Shown here one piece after another: positions 34,500-45,161 of a DNA stretch of 64,000 nucleotides (positions within the stretch are counted from its first letter, which is position 1; each line of letters begins with the position of its first letter). Source of the stretch: Sordariomycetes sp. S80-01Y (taxonomy: Eukaryota > Ascomycota > Sordariomycetes); NCBI GenBank assembly GCA_037042185.1, contig JAXQJY010000030.1, positions 186,001 through 250,000 on the forward strand. Direction: 5' to 3'. The translations under genes were made by a program, and so were the position numbers. The notes below the pieces were generated by a model, which saw only the letters and a program-made list of their open reading frames with translations, was not told where the DNA came from and made no database searches.

Positions 34500-35265
34500 A
34501 TTGAGTCTTTGTATGACGGTCAGGCTGTTTAGGTTGCTTGACCCGTGAAAAAGTGCTGTTCACCTTATGCGCTTCGCGAAACTCAGGGCGTCCTTCAAAA
34601 AGGGTTTTATCTTTCAAAGCAGCGTTAATATAGTCAAGGTGTTGCTAGAGAAGATGGACTTCTACCTTTGGAGTTCTCTTGCGAGGGCCGAAGTAGTCGG
34701 ATGGGATCGATTGCAAGAGGTCTACGGGACTTAAATCCCTGATGTGTCCGCAGACTTTTTCAGCCCACAAGCCTGAAACCACGTGCTCCAAAGGCTGAGG
34801 AATCGCAACAACGTTGTGGGAATCGGTAGGCTCGACGTTGTTACCAAAGGTTGGGTACAGACCCTCTGAGCGACGAGAGGAGTCAGGCCTTTCTGCGATT
34901 TTGAGTGGTGGATGTTGACCGTACCAAGAGCCGAATTTCTAAGGTCTGTCACGCGAGATGGCGTTTGAGGGCGGTGCTGATGGTGGACGGGTTGAATTCA
35001 GGAGGTTGATGTCGAGCAAGGGTATGGCTTGAAACTTTTAAGGCTTTGCGGTGTTCGAGGAATAATAGCTCAGATTGGATGCCAATGACATGGGGTGTCT
35101 CGGTGTAGTTCTCGTCCGACTTTGGCAGAGCGCCATTCCCAAGACATGGCTCCGAGCTTGATGGAGGACCCCTTGACACGCTGGACTGATTGAACCCACG
35201 AGTTGACATGCGAGACAAGACTTCAACAGGGCCGAGTAGGGACGAAAAGCGCCCTGAGGCACCAA
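34500..35265 (-). pseudogene. Interrupted coding relic of unrecognised family
   Basis: One minus-strand frame across this interval reads like protein (for example SGLWAEKVCGHIRDLSP and YINAALKDKTLFEGRPEF) but is broken by a few in-frame stops. I recognise no family and see no start-to-stop gene. An overlapping frame at 34949-35437 is probably a shadow. The interruptions are consistent with C-to-T mutation such as repeat-induced point mutation, but this is inference. It could be a relic of a host gene or of a mobile element. Confidence 0.4.
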
Positions 35266-35511
35266 TGCACTGAATCATCCCAACTTTAACGTATAAATAT
35301 GCACCACGTCTCTCAAGTTCTCCTCGAACCCTTCTCCCCCGCAACATTCGACCATCAAGCTCGTTCCGGCTTCTGCTTGTTCGTTTGCCAGGCTTCAGCG
35401 ACGGCATCGCCGCGCGTGTGTTGAGAGAATTTGGCAACTTTCAGTCTGATCACAGTCTCACCAACCACAACGTAACGAAGAAGCTCTTTCCAACGAGCGC
35501 TTTCAAGATCA

Positions 35512-36231
35512 ATGGAGATGTCTGGAGCCATGGATGAGGTGAAATGCCCCCCCTACCCTCTGAGTTTCAGCGACTAACATCGCCTTTAGACGCTGCTTGC
35601 ACAAGACCTTTCAGTCAGAGAAATCATGAGAAAGATTCAAGGATGATTGCCCATCGATGTCGAGGCTCGAATTTGGCGCTACATCTCCGCCGATATTGGC
35701 GTACCAAGCTCGAATAAAGGCGCAATTACTGGCCTCGACGATGAATACTGCATGATACCTGCTAAAAACTCGACGAGGCGCAGAGTCCTCGTTGACGCTA
35801 ATGGTTGGAACTCTCTATTTGGTCGACTGTGCGCTTTCAAAGGCCATCCACTCCTCTTCGGTGAGGATCGACGTTTTATTGAAGTAATGTTTCAAGGCGG
35901 AACATGCGATATCAGGCCCATCGGCGTCGCTGAAAAGCGACAGGAAGCAGTTTGGCGATCTTGGTTCTTTTCCTACACCGGGAAGGGGTATCAACGCTGT
36001 CAGAACCAGGGAGGAAGGTTCGAGATATCTGGTGTAATGGTTTCCGGCCACTACCATAGCGAGACTGCTTGGGTCAGACATCACTTCTCTCTGCGTCGAA
36101 AGAACCCGAACACCATTCCCTGGACTTCCCGACTGGAGCTAGAACTGGTGAATTGTGTTCGCGAGGCTTGTATCATCAAGCCCAGCACTTCCCTTGCTCC
36201 TCTTGCGGGGATGCAACTAAACCTTCTTTAG
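35512..36231 (+). pseudogene. Interrupted gene, hypothetical protein with possible F-box-like N-terminus
   Basis: A start at 35512 leads through a 51-nt GTGAAA...TAG intron (35539-35589) into a frame that carries one in-frame stop near 35644. It then continues in the same frame for about 195 codons to 36231. The segment LPIDVEARIWRYI just after the stop resembles the opening of many fungal F-box-like proteins. The rest (for example RRVLVDANGWNSLFGRLCAF) is not recognised. The stop would be a single C-to-T change away from Arg, consistent with a nonsense mutation or RIP-type decay. Alternatively, translation could begin elsewhere on an unannotated exon. Confidence 0.4.
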
Positions 36232-36568
36232 CTTGATCCCATGATTGTGAGACAAATCCCAACGAATATCCTTGCCAGTAGTTCTTCTTTGGACTTTGCA
36301 CATGGCCGGATAGCAGAAGTAATGAAATCTATTTACTTCTCCAATCTGGTTGGAATAAGTCTCGATATGTTTTCGTAGCTCCCAGAGCGTGTCATGTGTG
36401 AATGCCCGTCTGCCTAGTTCGAGATCTTCATCACGTAGGCAAAACGGGCATAATTGAGGGACAGCAATACGACCAGCTGAAACCCCAATGTACCCAGCCT
36501 TGCACATGGCGTGTTCTTGGCTATGAGCCGTCCATTCGTTCGGCTGGACGAGCCATACACCACAGAAC
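36217..36568 (-). pseudogene. C2H2-like zinc-finger terminal exon, possibly orphaned
   Basis: A minus-strand exon opening after a good acceptor (TTTGTCCTTCTAG) and running to a stop at 36217. Finger-like Cys/His patterns are visible: FCGVWLVQPNEWTAHSQEH, then QLCPFCLRDEDLELG leading to RKHIETY and FCYPAMCK. Such degenerate fingers close many fungal regulator-like and DUF3435-type proteins. The sequence where upstream exons should lie (36595-36830) is block 3 of the 12-bp repeat, and no convincing upstream exon was found. The gene is therefore probably truncated. It overlaps the plus-strand frame ending at 36231 by 15 bases. Confidence 0.4.
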
Positions 36569-36594
36569 CTAGAAGGACAAATTCATCCCATTGA

Positions 36595-36830
36595 TTACCG
36601 CTGTTGACACTCATACCAACACAGACGCTGAAACATACTCAACACTCGCAGAGCAAGCACGCTTACCATCCTCGTCGCTTATATCAAAACTCGAATTGCC
36701 CAACACACACTGTTTAGTGGAGTCAACACCCATATCAGCACTCGCATCAACAATCAAAGTGCACACATGCATCATTCACAGAACATCTACAGGGCACCCA
36801 CAGAGCACTCACGTCAGCACTCGCCTAGCA
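36595..36830 (+). repeat. Decayed 12-bp tandem repeat, block 3
   Basis: Scattered units resembling ATCAACACTCAT (for example near 36607, 36640, 36723, 36736, 36748 and 36808) with lost register between them. Same unit and orientation as the blocks at 16205-16395 and 34050-34480. Confidence 0.6.
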
Positions 36831-36910
36831 AACCGCCAAAGCCCGCGCTTGGGAGCCAACATCAGACGAGCTAACGTTTACCTTGGTTGAGATGGGACGG
36901 CAAGTCAGGC

Positions 36911-36918
36911 TATTTAAG
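36911..36918 (+). promoter_or_regulatory. TATA-like element before the coiled-coil gene
   Basis: TATTTAAG, about 200 bases before the ATG at 37116, followed by a C/T-rich leader near 36940-37060. Confidence 0.4.
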
Positions 36919-37115
36919 GAGCCTCGATCGCACTCAGGAACCCTTCCCCCTGCTGTTTTCTTGTTAAGTCTTAATTTGCGGATCCGACACTGCAGCGGCA
37001 CACTCGACGAAGGCCCTCATTTCCTCCTCTCTACCCAACACTCGCTGAATGCGACGCAATTGTTGAAGAGCTTCTTTCAGAAGTCGATTCTCCTGTCGCG
37101 TCCAAGGCGGCCGCC

Positions 37116-37580
37116 ATGAGAGTCATCTGGGGGAACTCGCTGAAGAAATTGAGGTCTGCGCAAGACAAGTTGGTCCTCGAACAGCACGAACTGAAAAGTG
37201 AAACGGCTGCACTGGAAAGTCTCTTTGGCGCTTTGGAGACGTCGTGTCAACACTCGGACAAGCTCATTGAGAACATATCCAAAGACACGAAGCTGGACGT
37301 CCAAGGTGTCAATATCGACATCAAGGAGTTGAAGAACGATGTTAGGTCCATGTCGGTTGATATCAAGGAGCTTCGAACTAGGCTCTCGGCCGTCGAGGGT
37401 TGCAACAGTGGTGAGCCAGCAGTATCAACTTCGGCGGCATCGAATCAACCTGCCTCTTCAAAGCCTTCAAAGAAGCGCAAAATTGATACCCAGGAGCAGA
37501 AGTCTCTAACCCCGGAGCCACAGGCGACGGACGAGGATGGGGAGGCGCCCCGCGGAAGGCGATGGGAACTCTTGTGGTGA
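37116..37580 (+). CDS. Small coiled-coil protein with basic tail (hypothetical)
   Basis: A single exon of 154 residues in a good start context (GGCCGCCATGA). Residues about 8-110 show continuous heptad-like spacing of Leu, Ile and Val among charged residues (LKKLRSAQDKLVLEQHELK, VNIDIKELKNDVRSM), predicting a long coiled coil. A Ser/Pro-rich linker follows, with the basic cluster KPSKKRKID that could be a nuclear localisation signal, and then an acidic end. A TATA-like element and C/T-rich leader precede it. No family is recognised. It lies just outside repeat block 3, in the gene-poor island between SDA1 and H2A.Z. It could be a lineage-specific gene. Confidence 0.5.
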   Translation: MRVIWGNSLKKLRSAQDKLVLEQHELKSETAALESLFGALETSCQHSDKLIENISKDTKLDVQGVNIDIKELKNDVRSMSVDIKELRTRLSAVEGCNSGEPAVSTSAASNQPASSKPSKKRKIDTQEQKSLTPEPQATDEDGEAPRGRRWELLW

Positions 37581-38886
37581 TGGACGCCGATTTCTCGCTT
37601 TGAACCCCTTGCTCCCTTCTTTTTTCTTTTCTTTAGTCCAGTCGTTCAGTGAAACGCCTTGCTGGAAGGGTCCGACAGCCGAACTTGATCTCGCTGTGGC
37701 AGATGAGGCGCTCGCACGGCTAAGGGTTGAGATGACAACGCCGCTGCATTATGCAGCCTAGATAGAAGAATGAAGACTTCTCTTGATACGCAGACTACTG
37801 GCACATAATGGTTCTTAGAAACTTATGCTGAAAGAAGCTCTTCCGCGGCCTAGCAACCAACACAGGGAGTCATATTATTGCAGCACGTGGTAATTCTCCG
37901 CGACTTCATCAAATTCGGCGCTTGCGGAAGATTTCCTCAGGAACCGCTCTTCAACAGAACATTCTTGAAACCGTAGACTCTCGTCGCTATGTGCTTGATG
38001 GTCGGATCTAACTGGGCCAGCCGGGGGCACCAGCCACTGACTCGGGTGTGGCTTGAGAGGTCCAACCAGCCACGGACCACAGCAGCACGTGATACAACCA
38101 CCCAGCTGAAATGGCGGGCCGTCACTGTTCTCGTTGAAGCCCCGTCATCACGGCACCGAAGTCACAACCACGGCTCGCAAAGATCATCTATTGGATCATA
38201 CTGGCATTATTCTATCCAGGAAGTCATTTCAAGCCCTTGGGGACCCTTTGAGCCCGTGACTTCTGGTCAAAAACACCGTCACTGGAGAACAGCAGCTCCT
38301 AAGGTGAGTATCCCCTTTGGCATTACCCCCCCCAAGAAGTCTTGGTGGTCAAGACTAGAATGACCGCATCGGTACCTCCCTTTCAGACGTTTACGGTCTC
38401 GTCAGAAGCCTGCGAGACCCATGGGAGGTCACTGTGCCTGGTCGCCCTGGTCTCTTGTCAACCTGATGCCTCGTCTCACGGCATCCCGCACTTACCTAAG
38501 CAGAACCGGCAAAGCCTCGGCGGAACCGTCACCGGAATGGCGAAATTTTCAGCGGGAAGCAGCGGAAGGAGGCCTGCAGTGCAGCCTGCAGCGAAGGCAG
38601 CTGCGACCCCGACAGCTGGGGGGCAGACGGCAGGCGCAGCTCAGCAGGTTCCCCAAAACGGCCAGAACAACAACAAACCGGTGGTGGTGTCCGCCTGCTG
38701 CTAAATTTCTCCCATTCCACCGCGGCCGACACTAACATCTCACCGTCAACATCAACACCCACCCCAGCACCGCATCTTTTCCAACAGCATCACCGCCTCG
38801 AATCCGCGTTTTTATTTCACGCGGACGATCCCGACATTTTCGCGACTCGAATCTAATAACTTTCGATCCCCGATCCAACAATCACG
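37581..38886. other. Intergenic region and promoter of H2A.Z
   Basis: 1.3 kb with only short frames. A 55-codon frame at 38537-38704 ends in SACC and has an Ala/Gln-rich composition, but nothing else supports it. Single units like the 12-bp repeat (TCAACATCAACACCCACC) occur at about 38746-38763 in the probable H2A.Z leader. Confidence 0.4.
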
Positions 38887-39708
38887 ATGCCTGGCGGCAA
38901 GGGAAAGTCCTCTGGCGGGAAGAGCTCCGGCGGCAAGACCAGCGCCGGCGCTGAGGCCCAGAAGAAGCAGATGAGCCATTCGGAGCGCGCTGGATTGCAG
39001 GTAAGATGTTTGCACCGGTGCTCTGTTGTTTGCGACGGCAGTGCAATGGTTTCTCGTCGACTGCGCATCCTCGGACCACCCCAGCCTCCCAGCCCCGCGA
39101 TGGCCGACTTCGACGCGTTTTCTCACCTACCACGACGATTGATAGCGACGACACGTGCAGATGACTTGGCCAAGAGCTTTCATGCATGCTTGGACGACGC
39201 GCAAGCTATTATGGCACCGACGGGCTGGTTGGCGATGGACGCGCACTGTCACGCGACGGAACCGTGAAGGGCTGCATCCGACCAAACAACAGAGCATCAT
39301 CACCTTTCGCGCATGAACACTAACCCCTTCCCAGTTCCCCTGCGGTCGTGTCAAGCGTTTCCTCAAGCAGAACACCCAGCAGAAGATGCGCGTCGGCGCC
39401 AAGGCTGCCGTGTACGTGACCGCCGTGCTTGAGTACCTCACAGCCGAAGTCCTCGAGCTTGCAGGCGTAAGTTGCCTCCCCATGACTCATCACTCGGTGC
39501 AAGCTAACGCCATGTTCAGAACGCCGCCAAGGATCTCAAGGTCAAGCGTATCACGCCGCGCCACCTGCAGCTCGCCATCCGCGGTGACGAGGAGCTCGAC
39601 ACCCTGATCCGTGCCACCATCGCCTTCGGTGGTGTGCTGCCACACATCAACCGCGCGCTGCTCCTCAAGGTCGAGCAGAAGAAGAAGGCCAAGGCCCTTG
39701 AGGGTTAG
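38887..39708 (+). CDS. Histone H2A.Z variant
   Basis: Three exons (38887..39000, 39335..39466, 39520..39708) give 144 residues. The histone fold is intact: [59 protein letters not shown]2A.Z rather than canonical H2A is shown by [17 protein letters not shown] and by the lack of a C-terminal SQE phosphorylation motif. The N-terminal tail is Gly/Lys/Ser rich with several acetylatable lysines. It replaces H2A in promoter nucleosomes through the SWR complex. The first intron is long (334 nt) for this genome, and the second is 53 nt. Both junctions fall within conserved sequence and restore it exactly. Confidence 0.96.
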
Positions 39709-40469
39709 GAGTCCCGCCCCTAATTGCGTCTGCTATTTCTGTCTGTTCTTCTGGTCTTGGGTCGGATGTCGCGCGTCTTGGAATCGTTTTGCTCTGGGTA
39801 GTTTTGATTTTCACTAGAGGGCCTGGTCCTCGGCACGATGTAAGTAGCTCGCTGCACGACGTGTCAAGGAAAAGAGAGCGAGGCTGAGCGTTCCGGGGGT
39901 TAGGTGTAGGGGCCGTATGAATGGTGCTTGATGGTGGCGCCACGCTGTTTAGGTCGATGAATACTATGTTATGCTCTGCTACCGCTTCAAATTTGGACAT
40001 GAATGCTCAGACGGTAGCCAGCGCTTCATTGACGCCTGTTGGTGGGCGCTGATCTCACGTGTAAATGTCTACGGTAGGTAGCCCAGCCGCTGCTGGCCAC
40101 TGTCGATCCGCGACAATTTTGAGTCGATCAAATTTTATCACCTTCAACTTCTCGCAGGTGTATTCGACACAGATATTCATGACCCTATCTACGGAAACAA
40201 CCAGAGTGGTGGACGTGTTTGATCATCTTGCTTACACGCTGTGGTAGCACAGATGAAGGACAATACGCTTTGCCGTGTCAATCCCTTCTCATCACGTAGA
40301 AGCCGTGAACATAGCGGTCCAGCACATACACTGCAAAATATTCCCATTTTTATTTCATCGGGCTTCCTTCTTAAAGGTCTGTGTCTAAAACCAACGCTAA
40401 TCCACCTTATCACCAACACCCAGCATCACGAAGCGGCTCATCGCCTGGCGCATTCCCTCGTTCTCTTCA
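39709..40469. other. Spacer between H2A.Z and cytochrome P450 3' ends
   Basis: 760 bases between convergent genes. No supported gene. It is A+T richer toward 40100-40400. Confidence 0.45.
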
Positions 40470-42299
40470 TCACCCATCCAGCCTCTTCAAACTGACAAAG
40501 CACTGCTTCGGCTTGTGCGTCAACGACTCAACCGCCGCATAGCCCGACAAGTTCTCCGGACACTTGCCCAAATCGAACCGCCAGATCAGCAAGGTGAAGA
40601 CGATCCTCAGCTCCAGCAACGCGAGCTTCCGGCCATAGCAGCCGCGCTGGCCGAGGCCAAAGGGGAGAGAAGGACCGCACGAGGATTCTGGCGCGAGGGA
40701 GATGGTTTCGCGGATCGAGGCGCTGATGCCGTTCGAGCCTCTCGAGTCCTCTGTCTGCGATCCTCGGGAGTGCCGATTATGACTTCCGGAGGCTGTTCGG
40801 CTGTCCTCACACCAGCGGTCGGGCAGAAAGACACTTTCGTTACCGCGCGGCCACTCCCTCTTCCTTGAAGAAGCAGCCTGGCACGACGCACTGCGCATGC
40901 TCTCGTTGATGGGCAGCGCCGGTTCGGTAAATGAAGGGCCGCGGTTCAGCATCATGACTATCGTCCCCTTGGGGATGTGGTGACCCAAGAGCTCTGTGTC
41001 ACAGGTCGCCTGTCGATCGAGAACGGCAATTGAGCTGGAGAGGCGGAGTATCTCTTTTATGGTCGCGTCGAGGTACGGCGTGTTCTTTTTGGTGATTTCT
41101 TCTACCGTGGGCATGCGCTTGTGCTCGAACGCCTCGGCGTGGGCGTGATGGAGATCTTGCCTCAGCTTTTCCTGAGCGTGAGGATTGTCCGCGAGGAACT
41201 TGAGGCCCCATAGGATGGTGGTGCTCAGGGTGTCGTGGCCTCCAATGACGAAGCCGAATACCTCGTCGCGCATCGCGGGCGACCAATACGTTGGCGCCCG
41301 ACCTTCCTTCTCAGCGAGCTGCTGCTCCTTTCGCATCATGAGGTCGACGGCTGACTTCACCCAGGCATCGTCCGTGCCGACCTTCTCGGACTCGAGCCTG
41401 TCGACGGCGCGCAAGATCTGCTCCTTCACGTATGCGTGGCGGGTGCGGACGTGCTTTGCCTCCGACGGGAGGCAGCTCTTGAGCCACCAGCTGAGACGTG
41501 GGAAAGGCGCGTCGACCAGTTCGCCGACAACCTCGGAGGCGCGCAGCGTGGACTGGATGGTCTTGTGGACGGTCTGATCCGGGAACTCGACGGCGCCGTC
41601 CAGGCTGGAGCCAAGGTCGGCCGGGGTGAGGCCCTCGATGCAGCTTCGTTGCGGTGGGATGGCGCGGTGAGGGAAGCTGGCGCCGAAGCTGAACTCGAGG
41701 ACGGCGTCGAGCGAGGCATAAAAGACGTCCTGCTCCGCCGAGAAGGGGCGCCCTCCAGCCAAACGCGCCTTTGCGACCCAGAGATGGACGAGATCGAGTG
41801 TGCTGGAGTAAATGTTGGGGGCAGCGACGTTGTTGAGAAAGTCAGGCATCATGAGATCCTGGATCAGCCGGCGATGGGCCTTCCACACTGGCCCCGTCTT
41901 CTGGTTGATGTGATGATAAGGGGCCTGCCCGGCCAGCAGGTCGATGGAGTAGTCGGATCGATCCCATTCCCTGCGGCGCATCATGATGTCCTCGGCCTCT
42001 CGGAAGTCGGACAGCAGGACGTAGGGCTTGCTGAAGGGCCGGAGGAAGACTTGACAGACGGGCCCTTGATGCCGACGACTCTGCTCGAGGAGCCAGTCCA
42101 TCGCACCGCCTTCGTCGCGCATCAAGTCCGGCACATCGCCGAGGATCGAGGTCAGGGCCTCGGGGTTGAAAGGGATGCCGGGGATGGGTTGCGGTAGAAG
42201 GTACTGGTAGAACTTCCAGAGGGCAAACAGAAAGGCGATGATGAAGGCCAGAGCTCCGAGGCTGTAGCTGTACGGTGGATTATCCAAAGAGGATGCCAT
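40470..42299 (-). CDS. Cytochrome P450 monooxygenase
   Basis: A single exon of 609 residues. An N-terminal membrane anchor (about 14-35, LGALAFIIAFLFALWKFY) is followed by the proline hinge PQPIPGIP. The I-helix oxygen-binding motif appears as GFVIGGHDTLSTT, the ExxR motif as KEILRLSS, the region before the heme loop as FLPDRW, and the heme loop as PFGLGQRGCYGRKLA with the thiolate ligand Cys554. A low-complexity Ser/Arg-rich insert of about 50 residues lies between the PERF-like and heme motifs. The protein should be anchored in the endoplasmic reticulum and oxidise a hydrophobic substrate that cannot be named from sequence. It is divergent from a Zn2Cys6 regulator across a 1-kb shared promoter, and two SDR genes lie nearby. 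Confidence 0.93.
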   Translation of the reverse strand: MASSLDNPPYSYSLGALAFIIAFLFALWKFYQYLLPQPIPGIPFNPEALTSILGDVPDLMRDEGGAMDWLLEQSRRHQGPVCQVFLRPFSKPYVLLSDFREAEDIMMRRREWDRSDYSIDLLAGQAPYHHINQKTGPVWKAHRRLIQDLMMPDFLNNVAAPNIYSSTLDLVHLWVAKARLAGGRPFSAEQDVFYASLDAVLEFSFGASFPHRAIPPQRSCIEGLTPADLGSSLDGAVEFPDQTVHKTIQSTLRASEVVGELVDAPFPRLSWWLKSCLPSEAKHVRTRHAYVKEQILRAVDRLESEKVGTDDAWVKSAVDLMMRKEQQLAEKEGRAPTYWSPAMRDEVFGFVIGGHDTLSTTILWGLKFLADNPHAQEKLRQDLHHAHAEAFEHKRMPTVEEITKKNTPYLDATIKEILRLSSSIAVLDRQATCDTELLGHHIPKGTIVMMLNRGPSFTEPALPINESMRSASCQAASSRKREWPRGNESVFLPDRWCEDSRTASGSHNRHSRGSQTEDSRGSNGISASIRETISLAPESSCGPSLPFGLGQRGCYGRKLALLELRIVFTLLIWRFDLGKCPENLSGYAAVESLTHKPKQCFVSLKRLDG

Positions 42300-43350
42300 G
42301 ATGGGAAGATCTAGTGGTACAGTCCGATCGGTAGCCTCGTCATACGAAGATGGTATTGCGGAAGAAAAGGAGAAGACAAGGCTGAAGGCGAGTCGAGTCG
42401 CGGTGCTCGAGCAGATGATCTACGAGTGAATCGTTGCACGAGAGGGCAGAGTCGAACATCTAGAGCGTGTTTGCACAGCTGTTTGCCACCGCGGATGACA
42501 AGCAGACGGGTGTTGACAGGTGCTGCCAGCTGTCGAGCATCGCCTGGCAGCGAGTCTCACGTCGAGGATGAGGCAACCCGTCGTGTCGCAACGCACAACC
42601 GCCCGTCATTGCCGACTTTGACGGTTGCTGACGGACTACTCGCAGTTGTCGTCCGGCATGGCATCCGTCGACATCGCACAGCGTCACCCCAAGCCGCGGT
42701 CCTCGACCCCGTGTCGACGGTGAAGCGCGTTTGCCATGCGCGTAGCCCCGAAGTGAAGTGAGCCGCGGCGCTTTTACAAGAAACAAGGGGCAGATAAGAA
42801 GGGCTCCCGCTTCCCGTTCTTCGCCGTCGCGGATCGTGCAGCGACGGCGTCCTACCTCCCTAGTACTAAGTACCTGTAGTGGCTGCACTATCCAGTAGGA
42901 GCAGTACCGAAGGTGCGGGTCTGGAACGATGTACTTGTCAGGCTAGTTTCCCTGTATATGTTGGAGAGAACCGATTTGTGCACCACAGATCTGAGGTGAC
43001 ACCCCAACAAAGACATCTTTGTATAGCCAACAGCGTGATCCTTCCAACGGGAACTGGGACCGGCGTTTCCCAAGTCTGGAGCTATGGAGCCCTTGATGCC
43101 ACCAGCCAACCAGAGGCCATAAAACCCGAGCAAGCTAATCAACGTCGTCGACCCTCGTCAGCATCATCCACAGCTATGAAGTTGCCTGCAAATGTCGAGT
43201 CGTACTTTGCGAGATGAGTTTCTTCTTCTGCTATTGCTCTCGCACAGGGCTGCAGCAGCTCGAGGTTTGCCCACGCAGCAGCTGAAGATCGCTTAGCGCG
43301 TGAACGCGGCTGTACCCCCTTCGCACGCCTAGGCACCCAACCGCCCAGGC
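42300..43350. promoter_or_regulatory. Divergent promoter region between P450 and Zn2Cys6 regulator
   Basis: 1,051 bases between the two start codons. Several CGG/CCG triplets are present, but no clear paired Zn2Cys6 site was identified by eye. The divergent arrangement suggests co-regulation; this is inference. Confidence 0.4.
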
Positions 43351-45101
43351 ATGAACGGCAGCTCGCAGCATGGTCCTCCTGGGAGGCCATCGGGAAAAGG
43401 AGCCAAGGGCCGGTCTAAAGTCAAGACTGGCTGTCGAACATGCAAGTTAGTCAAACCCTGCAGCACTGTCTACCCCTGCTGACGGACCCTAGGGTTCGCA
43501 AGGTCAAGTGCGATGAAGGACGTCCAGCGTGCCAAAGATGCGTCTCCACGGGCCGTAAGTGTGACGGCTACGGCATCTGGGGTGGTGGTGGCAGCGCTCA
43601 TACTCACCATACGGACGGTCGACTGGCCCTGAAGCACAATCCTTTCCCGCTGTTTGTCAACGCCCCTGGGGATGACGAGCACTGCTACTTTGAGTGGTTT
43701 CGCCTTCGGACTTCCAGGAAGCTCCCGGGTCCCTTTGAGTCTACTTTCTGGGAGTCGCTTGTCCTTCGCGCCTCTTACAGCGAGCCTGCTGTGCTCCACG
43801 CCGTCCTCGCACTGGGCTCAGCGCATAAGCGAGACAGCCTCGAGGGCACCTGTGAAGGACCACCCAACGTGGCCCCCGACGAGGAAGAACGCTTCATTCT
43901 TCGTCACTACAGCAGATCTATCTGTCAATTGCAGCCTCACTTCAGAAGTAGGAAGAAGGAGTCCGTGCGCATAGCGCTCATCGCTTGCATGCTCTTCGTT
44001 TGTCTCGAGTTCATCCGCGGTCGGTATCAGACCGGGAATGAACACCTCGTCAACGGCATGCGGCTTATCTGCGATCTGGGCGGCCGCAACGAGGACGGGT
44101 CGGTAAAAGCGATTGATTTGCGATATTTGGAACCTCAGGACCTCTGGTTGATGGAGACGTTTGCCAAGCTGAATCTTCAAGCCAACTTCTTGGGACAAGG
44201 TGATCGCTCACTGGTTCAGGTCGTCCAGAATGCAGAGTTGGGGCATTTCCCAGTCATCTTCGCCGACATGCAGCAAGCGCGCAAGCGGCTCGACTGGCAG
44301 CAATACGAACTTGGCCAGATGAAGTCTGAGTGGGAAGGCCGTGACATACTCTCGACGCCCGTGCCGACGAAACAGTTGCTCGACCGACAGCGGAATGTTC
44401 TTGAAGCACTAAAGGCCTGGGAGCGGGTGTACACTGTTTCGAGAGCTAAGCTGCTCGGCTCCATGGGCCAGGTTGGCCCGTGCGGCTATCTCATGCTGAA
44501 GCTCTACCACAAGATGGCGCTAGTCATGGCACACACATGCTTCAAAGAACAGGGTGAAAGCTCCTTTGACGCGCATACTCATGTGTTTCTGTCCTTGATC
44601 AACGATAGCATAGATCTGTGCAAGGAAGCCATCGGGTTGAAAGCAACAGAGTACTTTGAAGACAGTCCTTACGCACACAGACCAGACTGCTCACCTTTCA
44701 CCTCGGACAAAGGCTGGATCCCGCCTTTGTACTTTACAGCGGTTCATTGCAGGGTGCATCGCATCCGCTCGCAAGCAATCCGGCTCCTGAGGACGACACT
44801 CAGTAAGGAGGGGGTGTGGGATTCGGAGCTCGCGGCTGCTGTTGCAAGTGAGGTTATGCGCATGGAGGAGCAGGACATACATATGTTCACTTCATGTGAT
44901 GATAGCTTCGCGTGGGATGATAAGCCTACGATGGATCAACTTGGTCCCATCATGATCCCTGAACATCAAAGAATGGTGGATGTGCAGGTAACGCTACCCA
45001 ACGGGCCACAAGAGGCCATGGCGATCACTTGCAAGCGGTCAGTGGAGGGTGCCGAGACCATCGCCAGAATATACGATCCAGCGACAAAAGAATGGGATTA
45101 G
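43351..45101 (+). CDS. Zn(II)2Cys6 transcription factor (2)
   Basis: Two exons (43351..43445 and 43493..45101), joined by a 47-nt GTTAGT...TAG intron that splits the zinc cluster, give 567 residues. The cluster is Cys28-x2-Cys31-x6-Cys38-x6-Cys45-x2-Cys48-x6-Cys55 (GCRTCKVRKVKCDEG onward), preceded by a basic, Gly/Ser-rich arm. The remainder has the hydrophobic helical layout of fungal-specific regulator domains, including YFEWFRLRTSRKLPG and ASYSEPAVLHAVLALGSAHK. A nuclear DNA-binding regulator, divergent from the P450 and convergent with an SDR only 60 bases away. A local pathway regulator is the natural guess. Confidence 0.9.
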
Positions 45102-45161
45102 CTAATGCTCAATCGCACTCAGCTCGGCTCGAGCCCTACATTGACATGGCCAGCATCTATT

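Noticed and set aside
36217-36568. Possible Starship captain (DUF3435 tyrosine recombinase) fragment
   Set aside because: Only a finger-like end is visible. No recombinase catalytic residues, no element boundaries or target-site repeats were found, so the mobile-element claim is not supportable.
41436-42197. 253-codon plus-strand frame
   Set aside because: Antisense to the P450 N-terminal half.
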